The notes: generated by a model from the letters alone, not told the origin. Positions 43,801 through 51,470 are shown, counted from the stretch's first letter. The stretch: 64,000 nucleotides of DNA from Muriicola sp041358175 (GCF_041358175.1 NZ_JBGKBE010000004.1:124001-188000); one strand, 5' to 3'. A program made the numbers and translations.

Positions 43801-44695
43801 CACCGCTTTTGTCAAGACCTCCCCTTCGTCCTGCTGGTCCAAATTGTATTTTGGCAACATCTTTTAGACGTATGGGAACATTGTCCCGAACAGAGACAAC
43901 ACTTTCCTCAAGATCGGACAGGTTTTTGATATACCCCAAACCCCGAACCAGATACTCGGCCCTGTTAAACTCCAAAGTTCTGGCACCGATATCAAGGTTA
44001 CTGTTTTTTACAGCGTTCATGATCATCCCCACATCGACATTGTTGGCCTTCATGGCATCGGGATCGATTTCAACCTGATACTCCTTTAAGAAGCCGCCGA
44101 TGGAGGCCACCTCCGAGACACCGCTGGCCGCAGTAAGGTAATAGCGAACATAAAAATCCTGGATCGTTCTTAGTTCTTGAGGGTCCCATCCGCCTGTAGG
44201 TTTTCCGGTTTTGGGGTCTCTACCCTCCAAAGTGTACCAGTATACTTGACCAAGGGCCGTGGCGTCTGGTCCCAAGGCAGGTGTTACTTCATTGGGTACG
44301 GTACCCGGAGGAAGCGAGTTCAGTTTTTCCAATATCCGGGTCCGACTCCAGTAAAAGTCCACATCATCGTTGAAAATGATATATATACTTGAAAGGCCAA
44401 AAATGGAATTGCTCCGGATGGTCTTTACCCCCGGAATACCGAGCAAGGCCGTTGTAAGCGGATAGGTAACCTGGTCTTCTATGTCCTGTGGTGATTGCCC
44501 CATCCATTCCGTAAACACAATTTGCTGGTTCTCGCCTATATCGGGAATGGCATCGACAGGTACTGGGCTCCGGTCCATCCAAGACAGTTCCCAGTTAAAC
44601 GGGGCAGTTACGATTCCTCCAAATATAAAGGCGAAGAGGAGCATAAATGTTATCAGCTTGTTCTCAAGAAAATAACGGATCGTTCTATTTAGCAT
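40856..44695 (-). CDS. cusA: CusA/CzcA-type heavy-metal RND transporter
   Basis: This 1279-residue proton-driven inner-membrane pump has the RND architecture of twelve helices and two large periplasmic loops. HME-family signatures are present: WPDIGE-like VDAIPDIGENQQIVFTEW, and the TM4 region GIAIAIGVMIDVGIVFTEN with the proton-relay Asp. The Met-rich MLSTGMRAPMGIKV lies in the periplasmic domain, as the Cu/Ag-binding Met ladder does in CusA. An extra charged segment (about residues 790-870) and extra helices (about 560-690) make it longer than E. coli CusA (about 1047). With the two following genes it exports Cu(I)/Ag(I) from the periplasm. Confidence 0.93.
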   Translation of the reverse strand: MLNRTIRYFLENKLITFMLLFAFIFGGIVTAPFNWELSWMDRSPVPVDAIPDIGENQQIVFTEWMGQSPQDIEDQVTYPLTTALLGIPGVKTIRSNSIFGLSSIYIIFNDDVDFYWSRTRILEKLNSLPPGTVPNEVTPALGPDATALGQVYWYTLEGRDPKTGKPTGGWDPQELRTIQDFYVRYYLTAASGVSEVASIGGFLKEYQVEIDPDAMKANNVDVGMIMNAVKNSNLDIGARTLEFNRAEYLVRGLGYIKNLSDLEESVVSVRDNVPIRLKDVAKIQFGPAGRRGGLDKSGVEAVGGVVVARYGANPQEVIHNLKDKIEEVAPGLPSKTLADGTVSKITIVPFYDRSGLIQETLGTLELALSHEILISILVVIVLVLNLRASVLISSILPVGVLMTFILMKYFNVDANIVALSGIAIAIGVMIDVGIVFTENIVRHLEMPENHGAKGKRLVQIIYVATVEVATAVITALATTVVSFLPVFAMQAAEGKLFSPLAWTKTFALVSALFIGIMFIPAMAKVLFSIRLDTKRTSRIFNAILIGFGLVSLIAYSSFLSIALIAVGINNLLTQVPNWNGFKGKVRLPYSEKLANYINIAIAIIVLVYLLTIEWMPLGVANSTFVNFIFVVFVIGLVLGALMAIVHFYKGILIWCLNNKWKFLFIPILVVFLGMNIWLGFGQILGFMPEFAKNNVVWNKLDETFPGLGKEFMPALDEGSFLLMPTTMPHSSITENMEVIATVDKHLNSIPEIASAVGKWGRVNSALDPAPTSMYENTINYLPEYILDEDGHRMRFKVNDDEAFVLKDGSTYKYGEDEFRRIGVEQLIEDEDGENFRQWREKIKKPDDIWNEIVEHSKFPGLTSAPKLQPIQTRLIMLSTGMRAPMGIKVFGPTLEVIEKVGFELENILKEVPSVNPQTVFADRVVGKPYLEMKLNRRAMSRYGLTIKDMQMQLSVAIGGRQLSTTVEGRERFPVRVRYAREFRDNPDDLKKILIPTPAGVQVELGELADIEYVRGPQVIKSEDTFLTGYVIFDMKDGYAETNVVEDAQALIEAKMESGEFQLPAGVTYRFTGNYENQIRASKRLMIVVPISLIVILLILYFQFKSITPALMVFTGIFVAFAGGFIMIWLYGQDWFLNFGIAGVDMRNLFQLHTINLSVAVWVGFIALFGIATDDGVIMGTYLMQTFEKEKPKTIQEIRTSVLHAGSKRVRPAMMTAATAIIALIPVLTATGKGSDVVIPMAIPTFGGMLLQVMTMFVVPVLYSMWKEKKLKKQLKEIDA

Positions 44696-44752
44696 GATAA
44701 TGGATTATTAAATAATTGAAACTTGTATTGAAAAATTCAACAAAAAATGGAT

Positions 44753-44782
44753 TTAGCCCAAAACGATTGATCGCAGGGCTAA
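44753..44782 (-). terminator. Hairpin between HYC_CC_PP gene and cusA
   Basis: TTAGCCC (44753-44759) pairs with GGGCTAA (44776-44782), and CGAT-TG-ATCG pairs inside the loop. It lies 20 bp after the stop at 44802. The T run follows only after a few bases, so it may act as attenuator rather than full terminator. Confidence 0.45.
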
Positions 44783-44801
44783 GAATTCAACTATTTAAAA
44801 A

Positions 44802-45218
44802 TCAAATAAGGAAAGTCTGGTCTAGGATCAAAATATCCTTGACCAACAATGGTGGAGGGTAATCACTAAAAGAAACTATGTTCTCGGTTAACCCTTCAAA
44901 AAAATTGAGATAGGAAAATACAAAGGAAGCAAAGAACTGTAACTGTTCAAAGTTCAGATTTTCAAAAGATATATTTAATTTGTCCTGTCCATCGACGGCA
45001 AGTAATTCATCATCACAGCAATCTTTTTTTGATAAACTGGATGCATCGGAATACATCATATTTTGACCATCCATGTCACAAGATTCAGCCTCGCCGAAGA
45101 AGGAAAAATCTACCAAAACATCACAACAATAATGTTGCTCCAGCGCAAAAGAAAAGGTAGAGAACAGCACGACCAGTGCCATTAGAAAAGATGATATTTT
45201 GAAAAGAAATTTCTTCAC
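44802..45218 (-). CDS. HYC_CC_PP family secreted protein
   Basis: The 138-residue protein has a signal peptide (MKKFLFKISSFLMALVVLFSTFSFA) directly followed by the family motifs HYCCD (about 29-33), DCCDD (about 67) and YPPPLL near the C-terminus. The family name comes from these motifs. It is common in Bacteroidota beside CusA/CzcA genes, where it probably binds metal with its Cys and His residues. A paralogue on the other strand lies at 46576. Confidence 0.8.
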   Translation of the reverse strand: MKKFLFKISSFLMALVVLFSTFSFALEQHYCCDVLVDFSFFGEAESCDMDGQNMMYSDASSLSKKDCCDDELLAVDGQDKLNISFENLNFEQLQFFASFVFSYLNFFEGLTENIVSFSDYPPPLLVKDILILDQTFLI

Positions 45219-45309
45219 TTCAATGACAAAACTACAAAATTTTTAACATTAGAACGTTGTTTAACAGAAATTTAGAATATTTCCAGAATGAATATTTGAC
45301 TGTACCAAA

Positions 45310-45786
45310 CTAGTCAAATGCCCTAATATTTGTGATGAAACCGACCAGTACTCTTATGGCCACTGGAGGGTCTCCATGATCGAAACTGCTTGATTCATAG
45401 ACCTTTCCCATGAAAATAATTTTTAATTTTGCATGTACTGCGCCATCATGTTTCTGCTTTTCGGCAGGGGCTTCCAAATATGGTAATTCCTTCAACTTCA
45501 GTGTCTGTATCAAATCAGTTATTCTTTTCCATTTTTTCCCATCCATTCTTAATGTGTCAATGGTTTTATCACCGCTTTTTCTGGTGAATACTATCATGTC
45601 ATTCTTCAGCTTCAAAAGTTGATATGAACCCTTGGTTATGGTGCGATACTCTATCACTATACCCTTTGTATTTGATTGTGAAAACAAAAAATTGACCAAG
45701 AGCATCATTCCGATTGCAATATAAATAGACCGATGTTTATTATTTTGATTCTTTGGCTTTTTCCATTTTGAAGACTGTTTTTCCAT
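45310..45786 (-). CDS. Exported hypothetical protein
   Basis: About 158 residues from the preferred Met at 45786 (the frame is open to 45819). A basic N-terminus precedes a helix (IYIAIGMMLLVNFLFSQ), then a beta-rich domain with IVIEYRTITKGSYQLLKLKND and VHAKLKIIFMGKVYES. No family is recognised. It lies between the HYC_CC_PP gene and the Rieske paralogue on the same strand. Confidence 0.6.
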   Translation of the reverse strand: MEKQSSKWKKPKNQNNKHRSIYIAIGMMLLVNFLFSQSNTKGIVIEYRTITKGSYQLLKLKNDMIVFTRKSGDKTIDTLRMDGKKWKRITDLIQTLKLKELPYLEAPAEKQKHDGAVHAKLKIIFMGKVYESSSFDHGDPPVAIRVLVGFITNIRAFD

Positions 45787-45843
45787 TTTACATTTATTGG
45801 TTGGAGGGTATATCAACAATTTTTATTCCAGCACTTGTGCATT

Positions 45844-46270
45844 CTATTCAATAAATTGGAGCAAGCTACCGTTTAGCTCGATCCTAAAATTTTTTAATGG
45901 GTTGCTTGTGATGCTGTTCAAGGGGGTTCCTTCTTGATCGAATCTGGCCCCGTGGGTTGCACAACGGCAGATGCCCCCGTCTTCGGTAATAAAACGCACT
46001 TCTTCGGTCTGTTGATGGCTACAGATTTGACTAGCGGCCACATACTGTTCCTCCAGGTTTTTGGCCACAACCACAAATTCCTTTAGGATAAACCCGCCAT
46101 TGTTTTGTAACTGCGCCCCTTCCTGGGAGTCAAGGTCCACGGTGAAATCAATTCCCGTGGGGACCGGAAGGCCCGTCTGGGACTCATCTTTAGAGCAACC
46201 GTTCAAACATGGAAAAAAAGGGCAAAGGCCGACCCAGCACCCAAGTTTTATAAAAATCCTTTCGTGTCAT
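45844..46270 (-). pseudogene. Rieske protein paralogue with frameshifted signal peptide
   Basis: The open part (45844-46206, TTG start) encodes a nearly complete Rieske domain with CSHQQT and CATHGARF, closely similar to the protein at 7773. Upstream, an ATG at 46270 begins MTRKDFYKT, like the paralogue's MERKAFLKT, but the frame breaks. Two single-base insertions (one in TTGGG, one in TTTTCCATG) would give KTLGAGSAFALFFPCLNGCS, matching the paralogue. As written, no export signal is made. It is either a decaying duplicate or shows two sequencing errors. Confidence 0.7.
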
Positions 46271-46575
46271 AAAATAGCCTTTATGGTATTGAACGTTTAT
46301 TTGTGATATTTTCTTGTTCTTGAATCCGCAATTCCAAGAGATTTGCTGCGGCTCCTAATGAGGAACTATACCAAAGACATTGTATAATTTGACATTATGA
46401 ATCTTTTGTACATAGACATGACAAATATCATATTTTTGTTTAGCTCTCTTGGCTACTTTTGGAGCGAATACTTAACAGGTTTAAACATAAACATTTAAAT
46501 AACAGGTATTTACAAATTTATTCAAATCAAAGTTGTTTACAATAGACTAAACAAAAATTTTATTGTCTTTAAGAT
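46271..46575. other. Divergent intergenic region of the metal island
   Basis: About 305 bases between the minus-strand and plus-strand halves of the metal region. I see no gene. It is AT-rich and holds a promoter-like pair at 46406-46438. The following gene begins with GTG. Confidence 0.5.
46406..46438 (+). promoter_or_regulatory. Possible promoter of the plus-strand metal genes
   Basis: TTG at 46406-46408 and TATTTTTG (TAnnTTTG form) at 46431-46438 are 22 bp apart, slightly wide for the phylum consensus. The first start codon is 138 bp downstream. Confidence 0.35.
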
Positions 46576-46995
46576 GTGAAGCGAATTTATACTAAAATAT
46601 TATCCATATTTCTCACCTGTGCGGTATTATTTACCACCACGTCTTTTACTGCAAATATGCATTTTTGCTGTAGCAAGTTGGTAAGCCTTTCTGTGACTGG
46701 TGAGGCAAAACCGTGTGATGAAAAGCTTCAAAACCTAGAAAACACCACAAAGAAATGTTCTTTAGGACAAAAAGATTGCTGTAGTACCGATTCCTTCGTT
46801 AATATTGGTAAGGATGATTTAAAGAAGGTTTCATTTGAGCTCGATTCTCAAACTATTGTTTTTTTAAAAGCCTTTCTCTACACCTATATAAACCTTTTCG
46901 AAGGGCTTGAGGAAAATGTAATTCCTTTTAAAAACTATGCCCCCCCGTGGATTCAGAAGGACTTACTCGTTCTTCATGAAACATTTTTAATTTGA
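46576..46995 (+). CDS. HYC_CC_PP family secreted protein
   Basis: The 139-residue protein has a signal peptide (LSIFLTCAVLFTTTSFTA), HFCCSK (about 29-34), DCCSTD (about 71) and YAPPWI near the end, with HETFLI at the C-terminus as in the paralogue at 44802 (DQTFLI). GTG is the start. It probably binds metal in the periplasm. It leads the plus-strand half and may share a promoter with the AraC-type gene after it. Confidence 0.78.
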   Translation: MKRIYTKILSIFLTCAVLFTTTSFTANMHFCCSKLVSLSVTGEAKPCDEKLQNLENTTKKCSLGQKDCCSTDSFVNIGKDDLKKVSFELDSQTIVFLKAFLYTYINLFEGLEENVIPFKNYAPPWIQKDLLVLHETFLI

Positions 46996-47116
46996 TTTTT
47001 ATTTAAGCGGATTGTTTTGCCAATAGTCCGTTCTACGCATTGGCCATTACTCTTTGATGGCCTCCTTTTGTCGTACACTATCCCCACGACAGAACATTCA
47101 GATAGATTGCCAAACA

Positions 47117-47128
47117 GGGTTATAACCC
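47117..47128. promoter_or_regulatory. Palindrome GGGTTATAACCC
   Basis: A perfect 12-bp palindrome ends 34 bp before the ATG of the AraC-type regulator at 47163. It may be an autoregulatory site. Confidence 0.4.
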
Positions 47129-47162
47129 GTTGAATTTTCATGTAAACCATAACACGAGCGTC

Positions 47163-47744
47163 ATGGATTCCATAAGGGAATACTGGATAAAGAACATGGT
47201 TTGTAGGCGTTGCCTAAAAGTCATAAAACAAGAATTGCACGATTTGGAAATTACGGTATTGTCCCTTGAATTGGGGAAACTAACGGTAAAGGCCCAAGAA
47301 ATAGCAATTGCTGGAGTAGACCGAAAAGTATTGGACGTCCTCCATTCCAATGGCTTTGAAATAGCCAAAAGTGAAGAAGAGATGCTAGTCGAGAAAATAA
47401 AGATTGCCTTGATATCATTGGTTTCTGATGTTCCTATTGATATTAAGGAAAAAATCTCGGACTATCTGACAAAATCGTTGCATAGAGAGTACAAAGTGCT
47501 GAGTAAAAATTTTTCAAAAAATGAAAATACCACTATCGAAAAGTATTTCATCAAGTTGAAGATTGAAAAGGTAAAAGAGCTCATACAGTTGCGGCAACAT
47601 ACTTTTTCTGATATCGCATATATGCTCGATTACAGCAGTGTCAACCACTTATCAAGACAGTTCAAGGAAATCATGGGCATGAGCATGACCGATTACAAGA
47701 ATAGCCAAGTGTGGCAACGGGGCTTTCTTGATGAAATTATATAG
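47163..47744 (+). CDS. AraC-family regulator with N-terminal CxxC (paralogue)
   Basis: About 193 residues from the preferred ATG at 47163 (a TTG at 47130 is in frame). It starts REYWIKNMVCRRCLKVIKQEL, so the metal-type motif is MVCRRC. The C-terminus is an AraC HTH (FSDIAYMLDYSSVNHLSRQFKEIMG). Same layout and end (GFLDEI versus KFLDEV) as the regulator at 25537. It probably senses a metal and controls the genes that follow or the divergent half. Confidence 0.85.
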   Translation: MDSIREYWIKNMVCRRCLKVIKQELHDLEITVLSLELGKLTVKAQEIAIAGVDRKVLDVLHSNGFEIAKSEEEMLVEKIKIALISLVSDVPIDIKEKISDYLTKSLHREYKVLSKNFSKNENTTIEKYFIKLKIEKVKELIQLRQHTFSDIAYMLDYSSVNHLSRQFKEIMGMSMTDYKNSQVWQRGFLDEII

Positions 47745-47820
47745 ATATAAAAGAATATTATGAAGATATATCTGACCTATAAAAAATAGTTTTAACCCAA
47801 CGACTTAATTGATTCAAAAT

Positions 47821-48228
47821 ATGAAAATAACTAGAACATTAACTGGACCTATTGCACTTACGGTGCTTCTGCTTCTCGTTGTAATACCAAGCGTGAATGC
47901 ACAAGAAGAATGGAAAGCACCCGAAAGTGCGGATAAATTGACTAATTCCTTGAAAAATGATGTCTCTGCTGTTGCCAATGGCCAAAGGACCTACAAAATG
48001 CTGTGTGTGATTTGCCATGGTGCAAAAGGCAAGGGAGACGGCATGGGAGGAGCGGGATTGACACCAAAACCTACCGATTTGACCGATACGAGTGTTCAGG
48101 CCCAGACCGACGGAGCACTTTTCTGGAAGATAACTGAAGGGCGTCCACCCATGGCCTCTTATAAAAGTGCATTACCAGAAAAGAAAAGATGGGAATTGAT
48201 TAACTATATCAGAACATTAAAAAAATGA
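47821..48228 (+). CDS. Periplasmic class I cytochrome c
   Basis: About 135 residues from the ATG at 47821: signal peptide (IALTVLLLLVVIPSVNAQ), then a monohaem domain with CVICH in LCVICHGAKGKGDG and the distal Met in GRPPMASYKSAL, followed by the usual C-terminal helix (KKRWELINYIRTL). It carries electrons in the periplasm. Its stop overlaps the next gene (an outer-membrane barrel) by 4 bp, which implies translational coupling. Confidence 0.88.
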   Translation: MKITRTLTGPIALTVLLLLVVIPSVNAQEEWKAPESADKLTNSLKNDVSAVANGQRTYKMLCVICHGAKGKGDGMGGAGLTPKPTDLTDTSVQAQTDGALFWKITEGRPPMASYKSALPEKKRWELINYIRTLKK

Positions 48229-49385
48229 AAAAACTACTAGTATTTATAATTGTTTTGGCGTTTGGGTCTTCGGCATTTGGACAGACCTACAATACCTTTG
48301 AACCAAGTAAGACCCAATTTATGCTGCGTGGTTACGGCCATACAGGATTCGAATATATGGATTCGGGCGACGAAACAGAATCTACATTTCTGGGTTCGGC
48401 CTTTGCCCCAATTTTTCTCTATAAACATTCGGATAGGCTGATGTTCGAGGCCGAACTGGAGTTTGTGTTGGAAGGGAATGACTTAGAAACCGGTTTGGAA
48501 TATGCGGATATCATGTATGTGCTCAACAAGAACATGACCGTTCGGGCAGGAAAGTTTCTTTTGCCCTTTGGCACTTTCATGGAAAGGTTGCATCCTGCAT
48601 GGATAAACAGATTACCTAATGCCCCTTTGGGCTATGGGCATGACGGCATCGCACCCTCTTCAGGTATCGGTGTAGAACTTAGGGGGGCATTTGATCTAGG
48701 CGGCCCCAAGTTGAACTATTCGGTGTACTCGACCAACGGCCCAAGAATAAAAGATGGATCTGAAGAACCGGAGGAAGCAGGTATTTTGAAATTTGAGAAC
48801 TATGAGGACACCAATTTGGCCAAAGCTTTTGGTGGCCGAATCGGGTTGTTGCCTTTTTCAGATTCTTCTACGGAAATTGGTTTTTCAGCCTACTCAACCA
48901 GCGGCACAGGGGAAGAGGATTCAGAATTTGAGGATATCGGTGCTTTTTTATATGCCCTGGATTTTTCCTTGGTGAAACAAATACCGGGATTGAGTGGCAT
49001 AGTGGATGTTAAGGCACAATACAACAGTTCCAACGTGGATACGGCCACATTTATCGAGATGCATGAAGATGGTGATGAAGAAGAATACTCTTTTGACAAT
49101 CAAAGCAACTCTTTTTATGCCCAACTGAGCTATAGGCCCACAATGGCCAGTAGTGACTTCGTGAAAAAATTGGAGCTTGTTGGAAGGTATTCAGACTTCA
49201 ACGCACCTGAAGGCGCTGAGTGGGAGGAGAAATCGACACAATATGCCTTCGGTCTTAACTATTGGTTGAGTTGGCGGTCGGTAGTGAAGCTTAGTTATCA
49301 GACCACAGAAACTGAAGGAGGCCATGATGGAGATGGAATCACCAATACAAACGGTTTGTTTTTGCATTGGGCCATAGGATTTTAA
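48225..49385 (+). CDS. Outer-membrane beta-barrel (porin-like)
   Basis: The 386-residue protein has a signal peptide (KLLVFIIVLAFGSSAFGQ) and then alternating strands typical of a porin: LRGYGHTGFEYMDS, MFEAELEFVLEG, MTVRAGKFLLPFGTF, ending LHWAIGF with a C-terminal Phe. KFLLPFGTFMERLHP is like the motif in phosphate-selective-porin relatives of Bacteroidota. Its placement between a periplasmic cytochrome c and a lipoprotein cytochrome c suggests a joint job, perhaps electron passage across the outer membrane, though metal or anion passage is also possible. Confidence 0.8.
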   Translation: MKKLLVFIIVLAFGSSAFGQTYNTFEPSKTQFMLRGYGHTGFEYMDSGDETESTFLGSAFAPIFLYKHSDRLMFEAELEFVLEGNDLETGLEYADIMYVLNKNMTVRAGKFLLPFGTFMERLHPAWINRLPNAPLGYGHDGIAPSSGIGVELRGAFDLGGPKLNYSVYSTNGPRIKDGSEEPEEAGILKFENYEDTNLAKAFGGRIGLLPFSDSSTEIGFSAYSTSGTGEEDSEFEDIGAFLYALDFSLVKQIPGLSGIVDVKAQYNSSNVDTATFIEMHEDGDEEEYSFDNQSNSFYAQLSYRPTMASSDFVKKLELVGRYSDFNAPEGAEWEEKSTQYAFGLNYWLSWRSVVKLSYQTTETEGGHDGDGITNTNGLFLHWAIGF

Positions 49386-49407
49386 TTAAATTATAAAAAT
49401 TAGAGAA

Positions 49408-49728
49408 ATGAAAATAGTGTTTAAATTATCAATCGCTTTGGGGCTCATGGTTGCATTTGGACTTACGGTCGTTGCCTGTTCATCGACCAAGGACAAATAT
49501 ACAAATGTGCCAGCTGATACAGTGGCAGAAGCTTCCGAAGAATTTAAGATAGAGAAATCCGGGGCACAACTATGGGGAGAGACCTGTAACCGGTGTCACA
49601 TTGCCCCGTCACCGGCTGATTACAACGATACGGACTGGGAAACAATAAGCTTACACATGCGGGTGAGGGCAAACCTGACCGAACATGAAAGTAAAAAGAT
49701 AGAAGAGTTTCTTAAGTCAGCTAATTGA
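49408..49728 (+). CDS. Lipoprotein cytochrome c
   Basis: The 106-residue lipoprotein (lipobox VVAC, Cys about 24) has one c-type haem motif, CNRCH in GETCNRCHIAPSPADY, and a likely Met ligand in SLHMRVRANLTEHESKKI. It follows the barrel by 22 bp. Being lipidated, it may sit on the outer membrane, either periplasmic or surface exposed. Confidence 0.82.
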   Translation: MKIVFKLSIALGLMVAFGLTVVACSSTKDKYTNVPADTVAEASEEFKIEKSGAQLWGETCNRCHIAPSPADYNDTDWETISLHMRVRANLTEHESKKIEEFLKSAN

Positions 49729-49848
49729 TAGAGATCATTGCTCCCATGGCCGCTGCGTCATTTTGGTTATGGGAGCAAAACTCCGAGCATAATAAATAGG
49801 ATAAGCACCTAAGGACGCTTACATTTTAATAATTAAAAATAAGAACCA

Positions 49849-50331
49849 ATGAAAACAATATTAGTAATGCTCTCAATGATTGCGCTGATAGCTCTTGGGA
49901 GCTGTAACCAAAATGTAGATGCCGGCGCGGTACTTGAAAATGCCGAAACAAGAACTGAAATCATGAACACAATAGCGGGCAATCATAGTTATATGACCGA
50001 ATTTATGGATGCCATGCAGAATAATAACCATGCCATGCAGATGATGCAGGGCAACCAGAAGATGATGGGTCACATGATGCAAGGCGATGGCATGCAAAAG
50101 ATGATAAAAGACAGTACGATGATGAAGAACATGATGCAGAACATGATGAAGGACGGGAAGATGATGGGCAATATGATGCAAATGATGCACGAAAAAGGAA
50201 TGATGAGCGAGGATTGTATGCAGTCCTGCATGAAAATGATGAAGGATAAGGGAATGGACATGGAAGGAATGAGTATGATGGGCGATGGCCCTATGAAATC
50301 CAATGGAGGTGACCATTCCAGACACCATTGA
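49849..50331 (+). CDS. Met-rich lipoprotein
   Basis: The 160-residue lipoprotein (lipobox IALGSC, Cys about 19) has about 40 Met residues (25%), with many MM pairs and MxxM spacings (MMQGNQKMMGHMM, MMKNMMQNMMKDGKMM). Two Cys lie in DCMQSCMKMM, and the C-terminus is His-rich (GGDHSRHH). This composition strongly suggests Cu(I)/Ag(I) binding in the periplasm. The N-terminal part (TEIMNTIAGNHSYMTEFMDAM) resembles the region of the minus-strand Met-rich lipoprotein before its repeats. Confidence 0.78.
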   Translation: MKTILVMLSMIALIALGSCNQNVDAGAVLENAETRTEIMNTIAGNHSYMTEFMDAMQNNNHAMQMMQGNQKMMGHMMQGDGMQKMIKDSTMMKNMMQNMMKDGKMMGNMMQMMHEKGMMSEDCMQSCMKMMKDKGMDMEGMSMMGDGPMKSNGGDHSRHH

Positions 50332-50340
50332 TAAGAAAAA

Positions 50341-50607
50341 ATGAATTCTAAAAAAACCAAAAAAATGAAAGGACACTGGATTTGGATGGTCATCGGATGT
50401 GGCCTACCCTTATTGCTAATTTTTTTCGCTCCCGTATTCGGAATCAAAGGCAACCTGACCCTGTTCACTTTTATTGTAATCATGTTTGCTGTCCATTTGT
50501 TAATGCCAATGCGACACCGTGGCCACAGTCATGGTCTAACAGAGGATAACCTGAAAAGGAAAAGTGAAGTAAAACAGGACAAGGACAAAGAACAGCACCA
50601 ACATTAA
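50341..50607 (+). CDS. Small His-rich membrane protein (DUF2933-like)
   Basis: The 88-residue protein has two helices (WMVIGCGLPLLLIFFAPVFG, LFTFIVIMFAVHLLMPM), a His cluster after the second (RHRGHSHG) and a polar, His-ended tail (EQHQH). The layout resembles DUF2933 proteins, which occur in copper/mercury clusters. It is 9 bp after the Met-rich lipoprotein, so it is probably in the same operon. Confidence 0.6.
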   Translation: MNSKKTKKMKGHWIWMVIGCGLPLLLIFFAPVFGIKGNLTLFTFIVIMFAVHLLMPMRHRGHSHGLTEDNLKRKSEVKQDKDKEQHQH

Positions 50608-50620
50608 AATCGAAAAACTT

Positions 50621-50836
50621 ATGAAAAAGAAGTTTCAAATAGACGGGATAAGCTGTGGAGGCTGTATCATGAGGGTCAAGAAGGTTTTGGAAGCCCATGA
50701 GGCTATAGATGAAGCCAAAATATTCTTGAGTCCAAAAGGAGTTGTCAAAATCAATATGAATGATAATCATTCAGTAAATGATTTGCAAAAACAGCTCGAT
50801 CAGCTCGACCGTTATACAATATCGGAAATAGAATAG
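50621..50836 (+). CDS. HMA-domain copper chaperone
   Basis: The 71-residue protein is one HMA domain with SCGGC near residues 11-15, similar to the 72-residue chaperone at 21292 (NCGGC). It should carry Cu(I) in the cytosol. It lies between two small membrane-protein genes of the same operon. Confidence 0.82.
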   Translation: MKKKFQIDGISCGGCIMRVKKVLEAHEAIDEAKIFLSPKGVVKINMNDNHSVNDLQKQLDQLDRYTISEIE

Positions 50837-50870
50837 AACAAATAAATACTAATAATTAAAATTAAAAACT

Positions 50871-51089
50871 ATGCATTATTTCGACGGACATTGGGGCGGT
50901 ATGCATTTTATATGGTGGATCATATGGCTGAGTCTATTAATCTGGATATTTTTTGTACCGTATGACATTCCCTATCGAAAAAACCAAAGAGAGAACCCAC
51001 ACGATATTCTTAAAAAGCGATTCGCCAAAGGCGAAATCACAAAAGAAGAATATGAGGAATCCAAGAAAATTTTAAACTCTGATATTTAA
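50871..51089 (+). CDS. SHOCT domain membrane protein
   Basis: The 72-residue protein has a His/Trp-rich start (MHYFDGHWGGMHF), one helix (WIIWLSLLIWIFFV) and a SHOCT tail (NPHDILKKRFAKGEITKEEYEESKKIL), which is nearly the same as in the paralogue at 32229. It is probably an oligomerising inner-membrane protein. Confidence 0.85.
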   Translation: MHYFDGHWGGMHFIWWIIWLSLLIWIFFVPYDIPYRKNQRENPHDILKKRFAKGEITKEEYEESKKILNSDI

Positions 51090-51105
51090 TTTAAAAACAA
51101 GAATC

Positions 51106-51378
51106 ATGAATCGGATCAACTTAAAAAAAATTGGTTTTGCAATCGGCCTAACGGGGAGTTTGGTCTATTTGGGCTGTATAATTGTAATGATGACCGCCGG
51201 GCAAGAAGGTTCTGTAAAATTCTTTAACAGCCTATTGCACGGGCTTGATACCACGAGCATTATTAGAATGAATGTTCCATTATGGGAGGCTGGTCTCGGA
51301 ATTATTCAAACGTTCATCCTAGGATGGCTTGTTGGTGTTTGCATCGCAGCTTTTTATAACGCTCAAATTAAAAATTAA
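51106..51378 (+). CDS. DUF5676 family membrane protein
   Basis: The 90-residue protein has two helices, with VKFFNSLLHGLDTTSIIRMN between them and the end LGWLVGVCIAAFYNAQIK. This is the DUF5676 pattern, a small family found beside copper-resistance genes in many Gram-negatives. Its role is unknown. It is 17 bp after the SHOCT gene. Confidence 0.75.
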   Translation: MNRINLKKIGFAIGLTGSLVYLGCIIVMMTAGQEGSVKFFNSLLHGLDTTSIIRMNVPLWEAGLGIIQTFILGWLVGVCIAAFYNAQIKN

Positions 51379-51470
51379 TAAATGCAAAATAACTATATGA
51401 TAACAAAAAATTATTCTGGAGATATATAATGCTTCAGGTTTTTGTTTTGAACTTTTAAAATATAAATGAA

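Noticed and set aside
48793..48975. Short plus-strand frame inside the barrel gene
   Set aside because: It overlaps the porin-like gene in a different frame and has no supporting motif.
49873..50376. His-rich minus-strand frames
   Set aside because: Same cause: antisense of the Met-rich lipoprotein at 49849.
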